From assembly GCA_964547875.1 (NCBI GenBank), contig CAZJPE010000004.1, forward strand, positions 1 to 64,000: a DNA stretch of 64,000 bases. The letters run 5' to 3'. The DNA is from JAUSIK01 sp964547875. GTDB taxonomy: Archaea > Nanobdellota > Nanobdellia > Pacearchaeales > GW2011-AR1. Of this stretch, positions 42,453 through 50,790 are shown one piece after another (within the stretch, counting starts at the first letter, position 1; each line of letters opens with the position of its first letter). A program made the translations under genes and the position numbers. The notes under the pieces are model-generated. The model made no database searches, had not been told where the DNA came from, and saw only the letters and a program-made list of their open reading frames with translations.

Positions 42453-43242
42453 GGATTATTGCAATAGGTGATCCACATGGAGATGTTGCTAAATTGCGCA
42501 AAATTCCTTTGAAAGGAATCGATTTAATTTTACTAACTGGAGATTTAGGTAAAGCGGATTTAGCTAGAAAATTTGCTTTTATGAATATAGAAAGACAGAG
42601 AAAGGATTGCCTAAATTAGAGGAAACTCCGCAACAAGATAAAGCGCAATATATGGAGGTTTATAATTCTTCTATAGATGTTTTAAGATATTTATCTAAGT
42701 TTGCACCTATTTATGCTATATTTGGAAATGTAGAAAGCACTGATGCCGAAGTTAAAAAAAGAGCAAGGAAAATTAGATTAAAATTGCCTCTTTATGTTAG
42801 CAGTATTGATAGAATTAAAAATGTTGAAATTATTAATAATAGATTACGGAATTTTAATGGCGTTAAAATTGGAGGATTGGAATATTTTGTTGATGATATT
42901 TGGGTCAGAATATTTAAACCAAAAAATTATGAAAAGAGATTGAAAGACGCATTGAAAGATACAAAAAAGGCAAAAAGAATTTTAAGAGAGTTTTATGATG
43001 CTGATATTTTAGTTTGTCATCAACCGCCTTATGGTGTTTTGGATAAAGTTACTGCAAAATTTGCACCAAAACATTGGCGAGGATTGCATGCTGGAAGTAA
43101 AGTAATTTTAGATTATATTAAACGAAAACAGCCCAAATATGTTTTTTGCGGGCATATTCATGAAGGAGAGGGCTTTAAGAAAATTGGGAAGACAGAGGTT
43201 TATAATTTAGGTATTTGCGGATACAAGATTGTTGAATTTTGA
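42449..43242 (+). pseudogene. Metallophosphoesterase gene with a single-base frameshift
   Basis: The 5' part reads MRIIAIGDPHGDVAKLRK and LILLTGDLGKADLARKFAF, with the D-x-H and GD metal-binding motifs. After about 42600 the frame changes and continues as LPKLEETPQQDKAQYMEVYN, IFGNVES (GN-E) and FCGHIHEGEGF (GHxH). Adding one A in GAGAAAGG (about 42599-42604) restores a single protein of about 264 residues of the calcineurin-like phosphoesterase superfamily. All metal motifs survive, so a read error is as likely as decay. Confidence 0.75.
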
Positions 43243-43284
43243 AAATAGAGAAAGGTTTAAATATTATAATTATATTGTTTATAC

Positions 43285-43503
43285 ATGATAGAAATTAAAA
43301 CAAGGTTGAGGAGATGGGGCAATTCTTTCGGAGTAGTTGTGCCTCAAAGAGCAATAGAAAATGAAGATGTAAGAGAAGGAGATGAGATAACAATATTATT
43401 TAAAAAAGAAAAACCTAATTTAAGAAAATTATTTGGTGCACATAAATTCTCCAAGCCAGTAGAGCAATTAATGAAAGAGATGGACGAAGAGCTTTATGAC
43501 TGA
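43285..43503 (+). CDS. AbrB/SpoVT-type antitoxin (VapB-like)
   Basis: 72 residues. RLRRWGNSFGVVVPQRAIEN followed by REGDEITILFKKE is the swapped-hairpin AbrB domain, and a C-terminal segment rich in acidic residues would bind the toxin. Overlaps the PIN toxin gene by 8 nt. A TATA-like TTTAAATATTATAA stands about 30 nt upstream. Confidence 0.88.
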   Translation: MIEIKTRLRRWGNSFGVVVPQRAIENEDVREGDEITILFKKEKPNLRKLFGAHKFSKPVEQLMKEMDEELYD

Positions 43504-43864
43504 AAGATTTTTATATGACACATATGCCTTAATTGAGATATTAAATAATAATAAAAATTACGAGAAATATGTTGATAAAGACATAATAATCAATGATTTT
43601 ATTTTTGCAGAGTTCTGCTATCAGCTAATAAAAGATAATGAAAAAAATTCTGAAGAATATCTGGATGAGGTAGAGCCCGCTATAATTAAGCTAACAGCAA
43701 AGATAATAAAAAAAGCAATGAAATTTAGATATGAACATAAAAAGAAGAAATTATCTATGACAGATTGCATTTCTTATTTTCAGGCTAAGGAATTAGGAAT
43801 AAAATTTCTTACAGGCGACAAGGAATTTCAATCTTTAGATAATGTAGAATTTGTTAAAAAATGA
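43496..43864 (+). CDS. VapC-type PIN toxin
   Basis: 122 residues. The four acidic PIN positions are visible: FLYDTYALIEIL (Asp), NDFIFAEFCYQL (Glu), SMTDCISYFQA (Asp) and LTGDKEFQSL (Asp). With the AbrB-type antitoxin it forms a complete VapBC module, expected to act as a Mg-dependent RNase. Confidence 0.9.
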   Translation: MTERFLYDTYALIEILNNNKNYEKYVDKDIIINDFIFAEFCYQLIKDNEKNSEEYLDEVEPAIIKLTAKIIKKAMKFRYEHKKKKLSMTDCISYFQAKELGIKFLTGDKEFQSLDNVEFVKK

Positions 43865-43898
43865 ATAGATTTATTAACTAATATTTTTTTTCTGTGGG

Positions 43899-44138
43899 AT
43901 GATAAGTGAAAAAGAAAAGGATAGTATTAGAAAAGAAGCAAAGCAAATTTTGGATAATTTTGCTTCTGCACTTGAGGGAGTTAAAGTAAAAAAGAGAGGA
44001 TTTAAAAAGCGTGTAGGGGGATATAGAAAAGAAAGAGACGGACAGAAGTGTGATGAAGATTTTCGCAATAGAATGTTTGATAATGCACCTTCAAAAGATG
44101 GAGATTGTATAATTGCAGAGAAGAAAAAATGGCAATGA
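43899..44138 (+). CDS. gatC: Short GatC-like protein
   Basis: 79 residues. The N-terminal helix KEKDSIRKEAKQILDNFASA and the C-terminal DEDFRNRMFDNAPSKDGDCI then IIAEKKKW imitate the ends of GatC, which wraps around GatA and GatB (family ends with R...NAP..DGFF.V). The middle is basic and shorter than usual. With gatA and gatB in the window, a reduced GatC is the best guess, though no match could be tested. Confidence 0.5.
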   Translation: MISEKEKDSIRKEAKQILDNFASALEGVKVKKRGFKKRVGGYRKERDGQKCDEDFRNRMFDNAPSKDGDCIIAEKKKWQ

Positions 44139-44527
44139 AGAAAATTAAAAAGAATGCTAAAATTGAAGAGGAATTAATGAAGGATGTTAATGTTGCTGAA
44201 GAGGAGATTAAGAGATTAGGGAGCGTAATCAGTAGAGATGGCGGAGAAGAGATAAAGAGAATTAACGTCAAAGGCTCTAAGCCAATATCTCAATTGAAAA
44301 AAGGGGATAAAGTCAAGGTTGATGGCATTAATTATGAAGTTGATGCGCATTATGTCTTGATTGACCATGGTAAAACGAAAGAAATGACAATAGAGATTTT
44401 TAATCCAAAAACAGACAAAGACTATCAGTTAAGATATTTTTCTGATCAAATTGAAACAAGCCTGGAATTTTATGAATTGCAGGAGATTGTTTACGTTAGA
44501 AGGCATTTGGAGAGAGTCGAGTGGTGA
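44129..44527 (+). CDS. Hypothetical protein after the GatC-like gene
   Basis: 132 residues. A charged helical start (about 1-50) is followed by a beta-rich domain, ISQLKKGDKVKVDGINYEVD, IFNPKTDKDYQLRYFSDQ and IVYVRRHLERVEW. It overlaps the GatC-like gene by about 10 nt, suggesting coupling. Not recognised; the fold could be an SH3-like barrel. Confidence 0.65.
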   Translation: MAMKKIKKNAKIEEELMKDVNVAEEEIKRLGSVISRDGGEEIKRINVKGSKPISQLKKGDKVKVDGINYEVDAHYVLIDHGKTKEMTIEIFNPKTDKDYQLRYFSDQIETSLEFYELQEIVYVRRHLERVEW

Positions 44528-44535
44528 ATGTTATT

Positions 44536-44925
44536 CTATATTTCTAAAATTTTTACATTTTTTAATTCTCTAAAATCATTATCTAATGTAATAAATAATG
44601 AATTATTTATTAAAGAACTGACATATATTAAAGAATCTATTGCAGGTATATTTTTATTTATTGATAATTCAGCTGCTTTTTCTGCTATTTCTTCATTTAA
44701 AGATAATTGTATTGTTTTTTCTTTAATAAACTTTAATTTTTCATTTATTATAATTTCAGGTATTTTTTTCTCCAGCATTTTCTTCTTTATTTCAAAAATA
44801 GATAAAATTGATATAAAAAATATTTTTTCGCTTTCTATTAAATCTTGAAAATTTCCCTCAAATAAATAAGCCAAGATAACTGAAGAATCAAGCGTTTCAG
44901 AATCTATCTGATCTTCTTCTTTCAT
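44536..44925 (-). CDS. VapC-type PIN toxin
   Basis: 129 residues. PIN signature residues: LDSSVILAYLF (Asp), SILSIFEIKKKM (Glu), PAIDSLIYVSS (Asp) and LDNDFREL (Asp). The start overlaps the antitoxin gene by 29 nt. The gene is convergent with the 44129-44527 ORF. Confidence 0.87.
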   Translation of the reverse strand: MKEEDQIDSETLDSSVILAYLFEGNFQDLIESEKIFFISILSIFEIKKKMLEKKIPEIIINEKLKFIKEKTIQLSLNEEIAEKAAELSINKNIPAIDSLIYVSSLINNSLFITLDNDFRELKNVKILEI

Positions 44926-45124
44926 TTTGCAATTCTTTTAATATATCTTTAAGAGTCTCTCCTTTTTTATAATATTTCTTTAATGAGCCAGCCATAGACT
45001 TTGTTTTTGTCTTTTTAATTGCGAGTTTTATTATTGCTTCATCATATGATTTAGCCATTAATTCATCTTTTAGCTTTTTCAATAAAAGCAAAGTCTTATC
45101 TTCTACTTGTATCGTTGTTGTCAT
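44897..45124 (-). CDS. VapB-type antitoxin
   Basis: 75 residues: MTTTIQVEDKTLLLLKKLKD with MAKSYDEAIIKLAIKK forms the strand-helix pattern of ribbon-helix-helix VapB proteins, and a charged tail follows. Overlap with the PIN gene shows one toxin-antitoxin unit. TATA-like TTATATAA lies about 25 nt upstream. Confidence 0.8.
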   Translation of the reverse strand: MTTTIQVEDKTLLLLKKLKDELMAKSYDEAIIKLAIKKTKTKSMAGSLKKYYKKGETLKDILKELQNERRRSDRF

Positions 45125-45193
45125 ATAATTATATGATTATAGGTTATATAAATTTTTGGTAAGGTTTAAATAGGCTATTATCCCAATAAAATC

Positions 45194-45583
45194 ATGGATA
45201 AAGTAGTGCATTTTGAGATACCTTTTGATGACGCTAAAAGGGCTAAGGAATTCTACAGCAAGGTTTTTGGGTGGAAGATTAATGAGATTCCTGAAATGAA
45301 TTATCATATGGTTCATACTGTAGAGGTTGATGAAAAGATGATGCCTAAAGAATCAGGGGCAATTAATGGAGGGATGTATAAGAGAGACGAGAGTTCTGCG
45401 AAGAGCCCGGTTATTGTGATTGATGTCAAAAGTGTTGATGAATATGTTAAGAAAGTAAAGAAAGCTGGGGGAAAGGTTGTTATAGGAAAAAGGCAAGTAG
45501 GTGACATGGGATTTTATGCGCAGATTTCTGATACAGAGGGGAATGTTATTGGTATTTGGGAAATGATTAAGAAACAAAGCTAA
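45194..45583 (+). CDS. VOC/glyoxalase-fold protein
   Basis: 129 residues with two paired beta-alpha-beta-beta-beta units: VVHFEIPFDDAKRAKEFYSK then VFGW, and VDEYVKKVKKAGGKVV followed by ISDTEGNVIGIWEM. Typical of the vicinal-oxygen-chelate superfamily, including small dioxygenase- or lyase-like proteins. The substrate is not evident. Confidence 0.88.
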   Translation: MDKVVHFEIPFDDAKRAKEFYSKVFGWKINEIPEMNYHMVHTVEVDEKMMPKESGAINGGMYKRDESSAKSPVIVIDVKSVDEYVKKVKKAGGKVVIGKRQVGDMGFYAQISDTEGNVIGIWEMIKKQS

Positions 45584-45724
45584 TTTTTTATTATTTTAAG
45601 GAAAGATTCTTCTAATCTAAAATGAGATAATAAACTAAAATAATCGATTAGAGGCGGTTTATTTTATTAAACTTTCTACAGCAGTTTTAGTAAGATATTT
45701 AACTAATTCTTTTTGTATATTATT

Positions 45725-47026
45725 ATGAAAGTTGAAGAAAAGGTTAAAGTATATTTAGATAAGATAAAAAAAGAAGACAAGAGGATAAATGCGTTTTTGC
45801 ATTTGAATGAAAATGCTTTGCAAGAGGCTAAGGAGATTGATAAAAAGGTAAAGAAAGGGCGGCTTTATGGATATGTTTTTGGAGTGAAGAGCAATATTAA
45901 TGTTAAAGGAATGATTTGCAATTGTGCTTCTAAGACTTTGGAAAATTATAGGGCTCCTTATAATGCTAGTGTTATTTCTAAAATTAGAGCAGAGGACGGG
46001 GTTATTATTGGGATGACAAACATGGATGAATTCGCTTGCGGAAGTAGCGGTGAGAGCAGCGCATTTGGAGCTACGCAGAACCCAAATGCTTTTGGAAAGA
46101 TTCCTGGGGGTTCTAGTTCTGGAAGCGCTGCTGCTGTTGCTGCAGGTTTTTGCGATGTTGCTTTAGGAAGCGATACGGGAGGAAGCATAAGAAATCCTGC
46201 TTCTTATTGCGGGGTTGTTGGAGTTAAACCTTCTTATGGATTAGTTTCGCGATATGGATTAATTGATTTATCAATGAGCTTGGATCAGATTGGGCTAATT
46301 GCTAAAAACGTTTTAGATACTGCTTTAATTTTAGATATTATCAGAGGGAAAGATGATATGGATACTACCACATTTGATTCTAATGAGATAAAAATAGCCA
46401 ATGTAAAAAATATTAAGGTAGGGGTTGTTAGGGTTGATGGCATTGATAATCGGATTGAGAGATTGATTGAAACTAAAATAGAGAACATTAAGAAAAGATT
46501 TGGATGGAAAATAGAAAAGATTGAGATTAAGCATATTGAGCTAGCTGTTCAGACTTATTATCCTCTTGTTTATACAGAGTTTTTTTCAGCAACAAGGAGA
46601 TTTGATGGAAGAAGATATGGAAAGAGAATAGAAGAAAGTTGCGGAGAAGAGGTTTTAAGGAGAATTTTAGGAGGGAGCGAGACTAGCAAGGCTGAATTTA
46701 AAGGAAGATATTATAGAAAAGCATTGGAAGTGAAGGAAATAATTAAGGAAGAATTTGAGAGCTGTTTCGCGAAAAAAGGAATTGATTGCATTATTCTCCC
46801 AACTGTTCCGATACTGCCTTGGAAAATTGGCGCCGGAGCTAAGATGAAGCCTAAAGAGATTTATGCTTCTGATGCGTTAACGATTCCTGCGAATTTGGCT
46901 GAAATATGCGCTGTTTCTATTCCTGCCGGAAAGATTGAAGGAATTCCTATTGGAATGCAGGTAATGTGCGCCAAGGGGGAGGAAGGAAAGATGCTTTCTA
47001 TTGCGAGGGAAATTGAAGGATTATGA
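45725..47026 (+). CDS. gatA: Asp/Glu-tRNA amidotransferase subunit A
   Basis: 433 residues from ATG 45725; a TTG at 45713 is rejected. Amidase-signature enzyme that releases ammonia from glutamine for GatB. Catalytic Ser-cisSer-Lys triad: Lys55 in FGVKSNINVKG, Ser130 in PGGSSSGSAAAVAAG and nucleophile Ser154 in GSDTGGSIRNPAS. GVVGVKPSYGLVSRYGL is the family hallmark. Together with gatB, the GatC-like ORF, aspS and tRNA-Asn it completes an Asn-tRNA route. Confidence 0.96.
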   Translation: MKVEEKVKVYLDKIKKEDKRINAFLHLNENALQEAKEIDKKVKKGRLYGYVFGVKSNINVKGMICNCASKTLENYRAPYNASVISKIRAEDGVIIGMTNMDEFACGSSGESSAFGATQNPNAFGKIPGGSSSGSAAAVAAGFCDVALGSDTGGSIRNPASYCGVVGVKPSYGLVSRYGLIDLSMSLDQIGLIAKNVLDTALILDIIRGKDDMDTTTFDSNEIKIANVKNIKVGVVRVDGIDNRIERLIETKIENIKKRFGWKIEKIEIKHIELAVQTYYPLVYTEFFSATRRFDGRRYGKRIEESCGEEVLRRILGGSETSKAEFKGRYYRKALEVKEIIKEEFESCFAKKGIDCIILPTVPILPWKIGAGAKMKPKEIYASDALTIPANLAEICAVSIPAGKIEGIPIGMQVMCAKGEEGKMLSIAREIEGL

Positions 47027-47028
47027 TA

Positions 47029-47394
47029 TTATTTTATAAAATATTTTAATAATATTTCTTCAATACTTTTTGGAAGAATAATAGCAAAATATTCTTCACC
47101 ATTAATTTTTTTATTTTCTAATATTGCAGCATAACTTATTTTATTTTCACAGGCAGATATAGATAATATAAGATTTTCTCTAGGATGCCATTCTAGAGCC
47201 ATATTACCTGATGGTTCCGGACTTATTTCTGGAGTTTGTATATTATTTGGAAGAAGATCTATAAGATTTAGTGTTTGTTCTAGAGAAGACTGATTTATTG
47301 AGACTGCATCGTAGCCATCCCAGCCATTATAATTACATTTCTGCGTTATTATTTTAGTTTCTTGTTTAAGTTTGTCTCTCCAATTCAGCATCAT
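47029..47394 (-). CDS. Conserved hypothetical protein (WDGYDA type)
   Basis: 121 residues. CNYNGWDGYDAVSINQSSLE, LIDLLPNNIQTPEISPEPSG and MALEWHPRENLILSIS follow a pattern seen in small proteins of unknown function (W-D-G-Y-D-A ... P-E-I...G...L-E-W). No catalytic motif can be inferred. It lies convergent to gatA with 2 nt between. Confidence 0.65.
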   Translation of the reverse strand: MMLNWRDKLKQETKIITQKCNYNGWDGYDAVSINQSSLEQTLNLIDLLPNNIQTPEISPEPSGNMALEWHPRENLILSISACENKISYAAILENKKINGEEYFAIILPKSIEEILLKYFIK

Positions 47395-47477
47395 ATATTG
47401 AAATGGTTTATATATTTAATAATTTTTATTTTCTGGAGCATAATTAACTTTAAAAAATTTGTTTTACTTTTGTTTAG

Positions 47478-48149
47478 ATGGAAATTAAGGGAATTAAAAT
47501 TGAATTTTTAGGGCATTCTGGATTCTTAATAGTGAATGAAAATGGGAAGAGAATTGTGATTGATCCATATAACGTTTCTGATAAGATAGAAAAAGCGGAT
47601 TTTATTTTGATAACGCATAGCCATTATGATCATTGTAGTATTAAAGATATAACTAGGTTGGCTAAGAAAGGGACTATTATTGTGATCTCTCCTGATTCTC
47701 AGAGCAAGATCACGAAAATTGACGACGTTGAAATGCAGATTATAGAGATAGGAGACAAATTGGAGTTCGGGGAGATTAAAGTAGAAGCTTTAGCCGCTTA
47801 TAATGTTGATAAGGATTATCATCCAAAAAAAGAAGGCTGGCTTGGCTATTTGATAAAATTTGATGATGTTATTTTTTATCATGCAGGAGATACAGATAAA
47901 ATTCCTGAGATGAAGAATTTGACAGGATATGGAAAGCATGGAAATGAGTTTGTTGCTTTGCTGCCTGTTTCAGGGAAATATGTTATGAATGCTGAAGAGG
48001 CTGCAGAAACTGCTAGCTTGATAAAATGCAATTTGGCAATACCAATGCATTATGGAGCTGGTGTTGCAGGGATTATTGAAGACGCCAATAACTTTGTCAA
48101 ATTATGCGAGGAAAATGGCGTTAGAGCTGTTGTATTGGAGAAGATTTAA
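47478..48149 (+). CDS. UPF0173-type metal-dependent hydrolase
   Basis: 223 residues, metallo-beta-lactamase fold. IEFLGHSGFLI starts the domain, HSHYDHC is the HxHxDH metal motif, FYHAGDTD supplies the Asp bridging ligand, and IPMHYGAG the last His. The family (UlaG-like, UPF0173) has uncertain substrates. Confidence 0.88.
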   Translation: MEIKGIKIEFLGHSGFLIVNENGKRIVIDPYNVSDKIEKADFILITHSHYDHCSIKDITRLAKKGTIIVISPDSQSKITKIDDVEMQIIEIGDKLEFGEIKVEALAAYNVDKDYHPKKEGWLGYLIKFDDVIFYHAGDTDKIPEMKNLTGYGKHGNEFVALLPVSGKYVMNAEEAAETASLIKCNLAIPMHYGAGVAGIIEDANNFVKLCEENGVRAVVLEKI

Positions 48150-48336
48150 GTACTGAATTTTATCATTTTTTTTGAAGAATATGTTAGCATGGGCGAACTG
48201 CGTATTTTCTAGTTACTATTTTTTCATTACGACGCAGAATTTTGGCTGATTTTAGAACTGTCGACTAATATGTTCGACAATAGTCAAATATTTAAAGTGT
48301 TTTTATCTAATTTTTCCATGATTTCAAGAAAAATTG

Positions 48337-48345
48337 AAAGGAGGT
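48337..48345 (+). promoter_or_regulatory. Strong Shine-Dalgarno of ftsZ
   Basis: AAAGGAGGT lies 7 nt before the ftsZ ATG. Most genes here lack such a site, so ftsZ is probably translated from a leadered, abundant mRNA. The 200 bp upstream (48150-48352) hold only weak hairpins (CTGCGT/ACGCAG and GTCGA/TCGAC) and no gene. Confidence 0.8.
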
Positions 48346-48352
48346 TTCTATT

Positions 48353-49432
48353 ATGGTATTAGATTTTGCAAAGGAAGCTGTGGAACATGCGCAGAGTCAC
48401 AGCATTAATTTTGACGAATTAAGGGCTGGCAAGGCAAACATCAAGGTTTTCGGTGTTGGAGGAGCTGGCTGTAACGCAATTACATGGCTGTTTAACAAAG
48501 GAATCAACGGAGCAACTATTTACGGCGTTAACACAGACGCATTGCACTTGAGCATTACAAAGGCGGATGAGAAAGTTCTAATTGGAAAGGAATTGACAAG
48601 AGGTCTTGGATGTGGCGGATTTCCTCAAAAGGGAAGAGAGGCTGCTAAAGAATCACTTTCTGAACTGAAAAGAGCTGCCGGAGGCGCGGACATGGTATTT
48701 ATCAATGTCGGACTTGGCGGAGGAACTGGAACAGGAGCAGCGCCTGTTATTGCACAGTTAGCAAAAGAATCTGGAGCAGTTGTTATTGCTGTAGCGACAA
48801 TGCCATTTGATTGCGAAAAAGCGCGACACGAGAAAGCAGAGTTTGGCTTGCAGGAATTAACAGAGGTTGTTGATACGGCTATTCTTATTGATAACAACAG
48901 ATTAGTTGATATAGCAGGCAATTTGCCTATGGAGCAGGCATTTGCAGTTGCGAACGAGCTAGTTAGTACAATGATAAAAGGAATTGTGGAAACAATTACC
49001 TTGCCTTCATTAATTAACTTGGATTATGCGGACGTTTCTGCAATTATGAAGAACGGAGAGGTTGCTGTTATCGGAGTCGGAGAAAGCGACACGACAGCCA
49101 GAGTTGACGAGGCGGTTAGGCAGGCATTAACGCATCCACTTTTGGACGTTGATTACAAGGGAGCGACTGGAGCTTTGATTCACATAACTTGCGGGCCTGA
49201 TTTTAAGCTTGAGGAGTTTTCCGGAGTTGGAGAGCTTGTCACAGAGAACATAAGCACAGACGCACAGGTTATTATCGGAGCGAGAATCAACAGGGATTTT
49301 GCCAATCGCGTTAGGGTTATCACAATAATGACAGGAGTCAAATCGCCTTATATTTTAGGGAGACGCTCTGAAGAGCGGCAGATTTCTGTAAAGCCTCAGA
49401 TGTCTGAGCTAGGAATTGAATTTTATAACTAA
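48353..49432 (+). CDS. ftsZ: Cell division protein FtsZ
   Basis: 359 residues, tubulin-like GTPase that forms the division ring. The nucleotide-binding segment VFGVGGAGCNAI (32-43), the tubulin signature GLGGGTGTGAAPV (about 120-132) and the T7 loop NLDYADV (222-228) with the GTP-hydrolysing Asp are intact. The C-terminal tail is short. Codon use is richer in GC-ending codons than the neighbours, as expected for high expression. Confidence 0.97.
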   Translation: MVLDFAKEAVEHAQSHSINFDELRAGKANIKVFGVGGAGCNAITWLFNKGINGATIYGVNTDALHLSITKADEKVLIGKELTRGLGCGGFPQKGREAAKESLSELKRAAGGADMVFINVGLGGGTGTGAAPVIAQLAKESGAVVIAVATMPFDCEKARHEKAEFGLQELTEVVDTAILIDNNRLVDIAGNLPMEQAFAVANELVSTMIKGIVETITLPSLINLDYADVSAIMKNGEVAVIGVGESDTTARVDEAVRQALTHPLLDVDYKGATGALIHITCGPDFKLEEFSGVGELVTENISTDAQVIIGARINRDFANRVRVITIMTGVKSPYILGRRSEERQISVKPQMSELGIEFYN

Positions 49433-49484
49433 TTTTTAAGAGGATTTTTCCTCTTTTTTCCTTTTTTATTTATTTTTTCCTTTT
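49433..49484 (+). terminator. T-rich terminator after ftsZ
   Basis: Several runs of five to six T within 50 bp directly after the ftsZ stop (TTTTTCC, TTTTTTCC, TTTTTTATT) match archaeal oligo-T termination signals. No stable hairpin is required. Confidence 0.5.
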
Positions 49485-49764
49485 TTATTTTCTGACTTGT
49501 TTTTTATATTCTCTAATTGTTTTTCTTGTATATGGCTCAATAGGGAGTTTTAATGCTTGCTCTAAAGTTGTCCATAAATATTCTTGTCCCTCTTCATTTA
49601 ATTTTATTTCTTTAGAATTTGTTTTGCATGAATAATCAAGGAATATAAAATGTCTTTTTTATAGAAAATTTCATCAAAAATAAATTCTTGAAAGCAAATA
49701 AATTTTATATCATAAATATCTAAATTAGTTTCTTCTTTTATTTCTCTTTTTAAAGCGTCTTAAT
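49485..49764 (-). pseudogene. Nudix hydrolase remnant (truncated and frameshifted)
   Basis: On the minus strand ALKREIKEETNLDIYDIKF preserves the second half of a Nudix box (RE-x-x-EET), but an in-frame TAA sits just before it, so the N-terminal half is missing. Near 49660 an A6 run breaks the frame; adding one A joins the segment to HFIFLDYSCKTNSKEIKL and then EGQEYLWTTLEQALKLP, ending at 49485. It abuts the nitroreductase gene. Confidence 0.6.
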
Positions 49765-49771
49765 ATTTTAT

Positions 49772-50353
49772 TCAGGATTGAAAAGCACTGGGATCTTTGG
49801 GCTCTTTGAAGAGAGGAGGGCGCCTTTCATTTTCCCATTTTTCCCAGAAAATTGTATTTTCTAGTTCTTTTTTTCCCGGCTTTTTGCTTTGTGCTTTTTT
49901 ATTTTCATAGCCAATTGGGATTATTGCTTCAATTTGAATGTGCTGGGGAATTTTAAGTATTTCTTTTATTATTTCATCTTTGTACGAGCCGACCCAGCAA
50001 GCTGACAAGCCTAAATCAACTAGTTTTAATAATAGCGTCTGGATTGCAGCACCTGCCTGCTGTCTTGAATAGACTCTGCCTCTTTCTCCGTATATGTTTT
50101 CCAAATGCGTTTCATCAGAACATACAAGAACTAAGATATTAGATTCGCTAATCCAGGTTTGTTCAGCTAATTTTGCTATTCTATTTATTGTCTCTTTTTC
50201 TTCTATGATAAGAAATTTTAGGTTGTTGTGATTGCCTGCAAATGGATTTTGATTTGCCGCTTCAATCGCATCAAGGATAAATTTCCAGCTTGGTTTTTTT
50301 GAAATAAATGCTTTTACTGACTTCCTTTTTTTTATTATTGCATTAAATTCCAT
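49772..50353 (-). CDS. Nitroreductase-family flavoprotein
   Basis: 193 residues. The N-terminal FMN contact KKRKSVKAFISKKPS, AANQNPFAGNHNNLKFLII, the dimer segment RQQAGAAIQTLLLKLVDLGL and SACWVGSY, and the late IPIGYENKK are family features. These are FMN-dependent NAD(P)H oxidoreductases of broad substrate range. Confidence 0.9.
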   Translation of the reverse strand: MEFNAIIKKRKSVKAFISKKPSWKFILDAIEAANQNPFAGNHNNLKFLIIEEKETINRIAKLAEQTWISESNILVLVCSDETHLENIYGERGRVYSRQQAGAAIQTLLLKLVDLGLSACWVGSYKDEIIKEILKIPQHIQIEAIIPIGYENKKAQSKKPGKKELENTIFWEKWENERRPPLFKEPKDPSAFQS

Positions 50354-50406
50354 GATTATTAGGATATAATAATATATAAAAAGGTGTTGATTATCGCTGG
50401 ATTATT

Positions 50407-50787
50407 ATGATAGGGCATACACATGATTCATTTAGATATATTAATACCTTTTTAGAGAAAGGCGACAGGAATAAAATACAGAATTCTGGTTTTTTGGATG
50501 GAAGGATTATTGTGATTGACGGCGAGGGCGTATTCCCTTTGAGGGCTATTTTAAGCAATAATGAGCAACCTGGTATAAAAGTAGGCGAGGTTTACGAGTT
50601 GGGTATCCCTAATAGGATTTTTAACGATACGAAATTTAAAGATTGTGGATTTTATTCTTTGAAATGTGATTATGCCTCTTTTGAGTCCAAGCGTTTTTGC
50701 TTTGTAGATATTGAGCGATTGAATGAGATAAAAAATGTGGATAATCATTATTTAATGATGTATGAGGTGCTCAAATTGCAGAAATAG
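50407..50787 (+). CDS. Hypothetical protein
   Basis: 126 residues, soluble, beta-rich, starting MIGHTHDSFRYINTFLEKGD. No motif or family recognised. It is convergent with mnmA (3-nt spacing) and divergent from the nitroreductase gene. Confidence 0.5.
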   Translation: MIGHTHDSFRYINTFLEKGDRNKIQNSGFLDGRIIVIDGEGVFPLRAILSNNEQPGIKVGEVYELGIPNRIFNDTKFKDCGFYSLKCDYASFESKRFCFVDIERLNEIKNVDNHYLMMYEVLKLQK

Positions 50788-50790
50788 AGC

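Noticed and set aside
45584..45724. Minus-strand fragment ELVKYLTKTAVESLIK before gatA
   Set aside because: Only 16-20 codons with no start or family; chance is likely.
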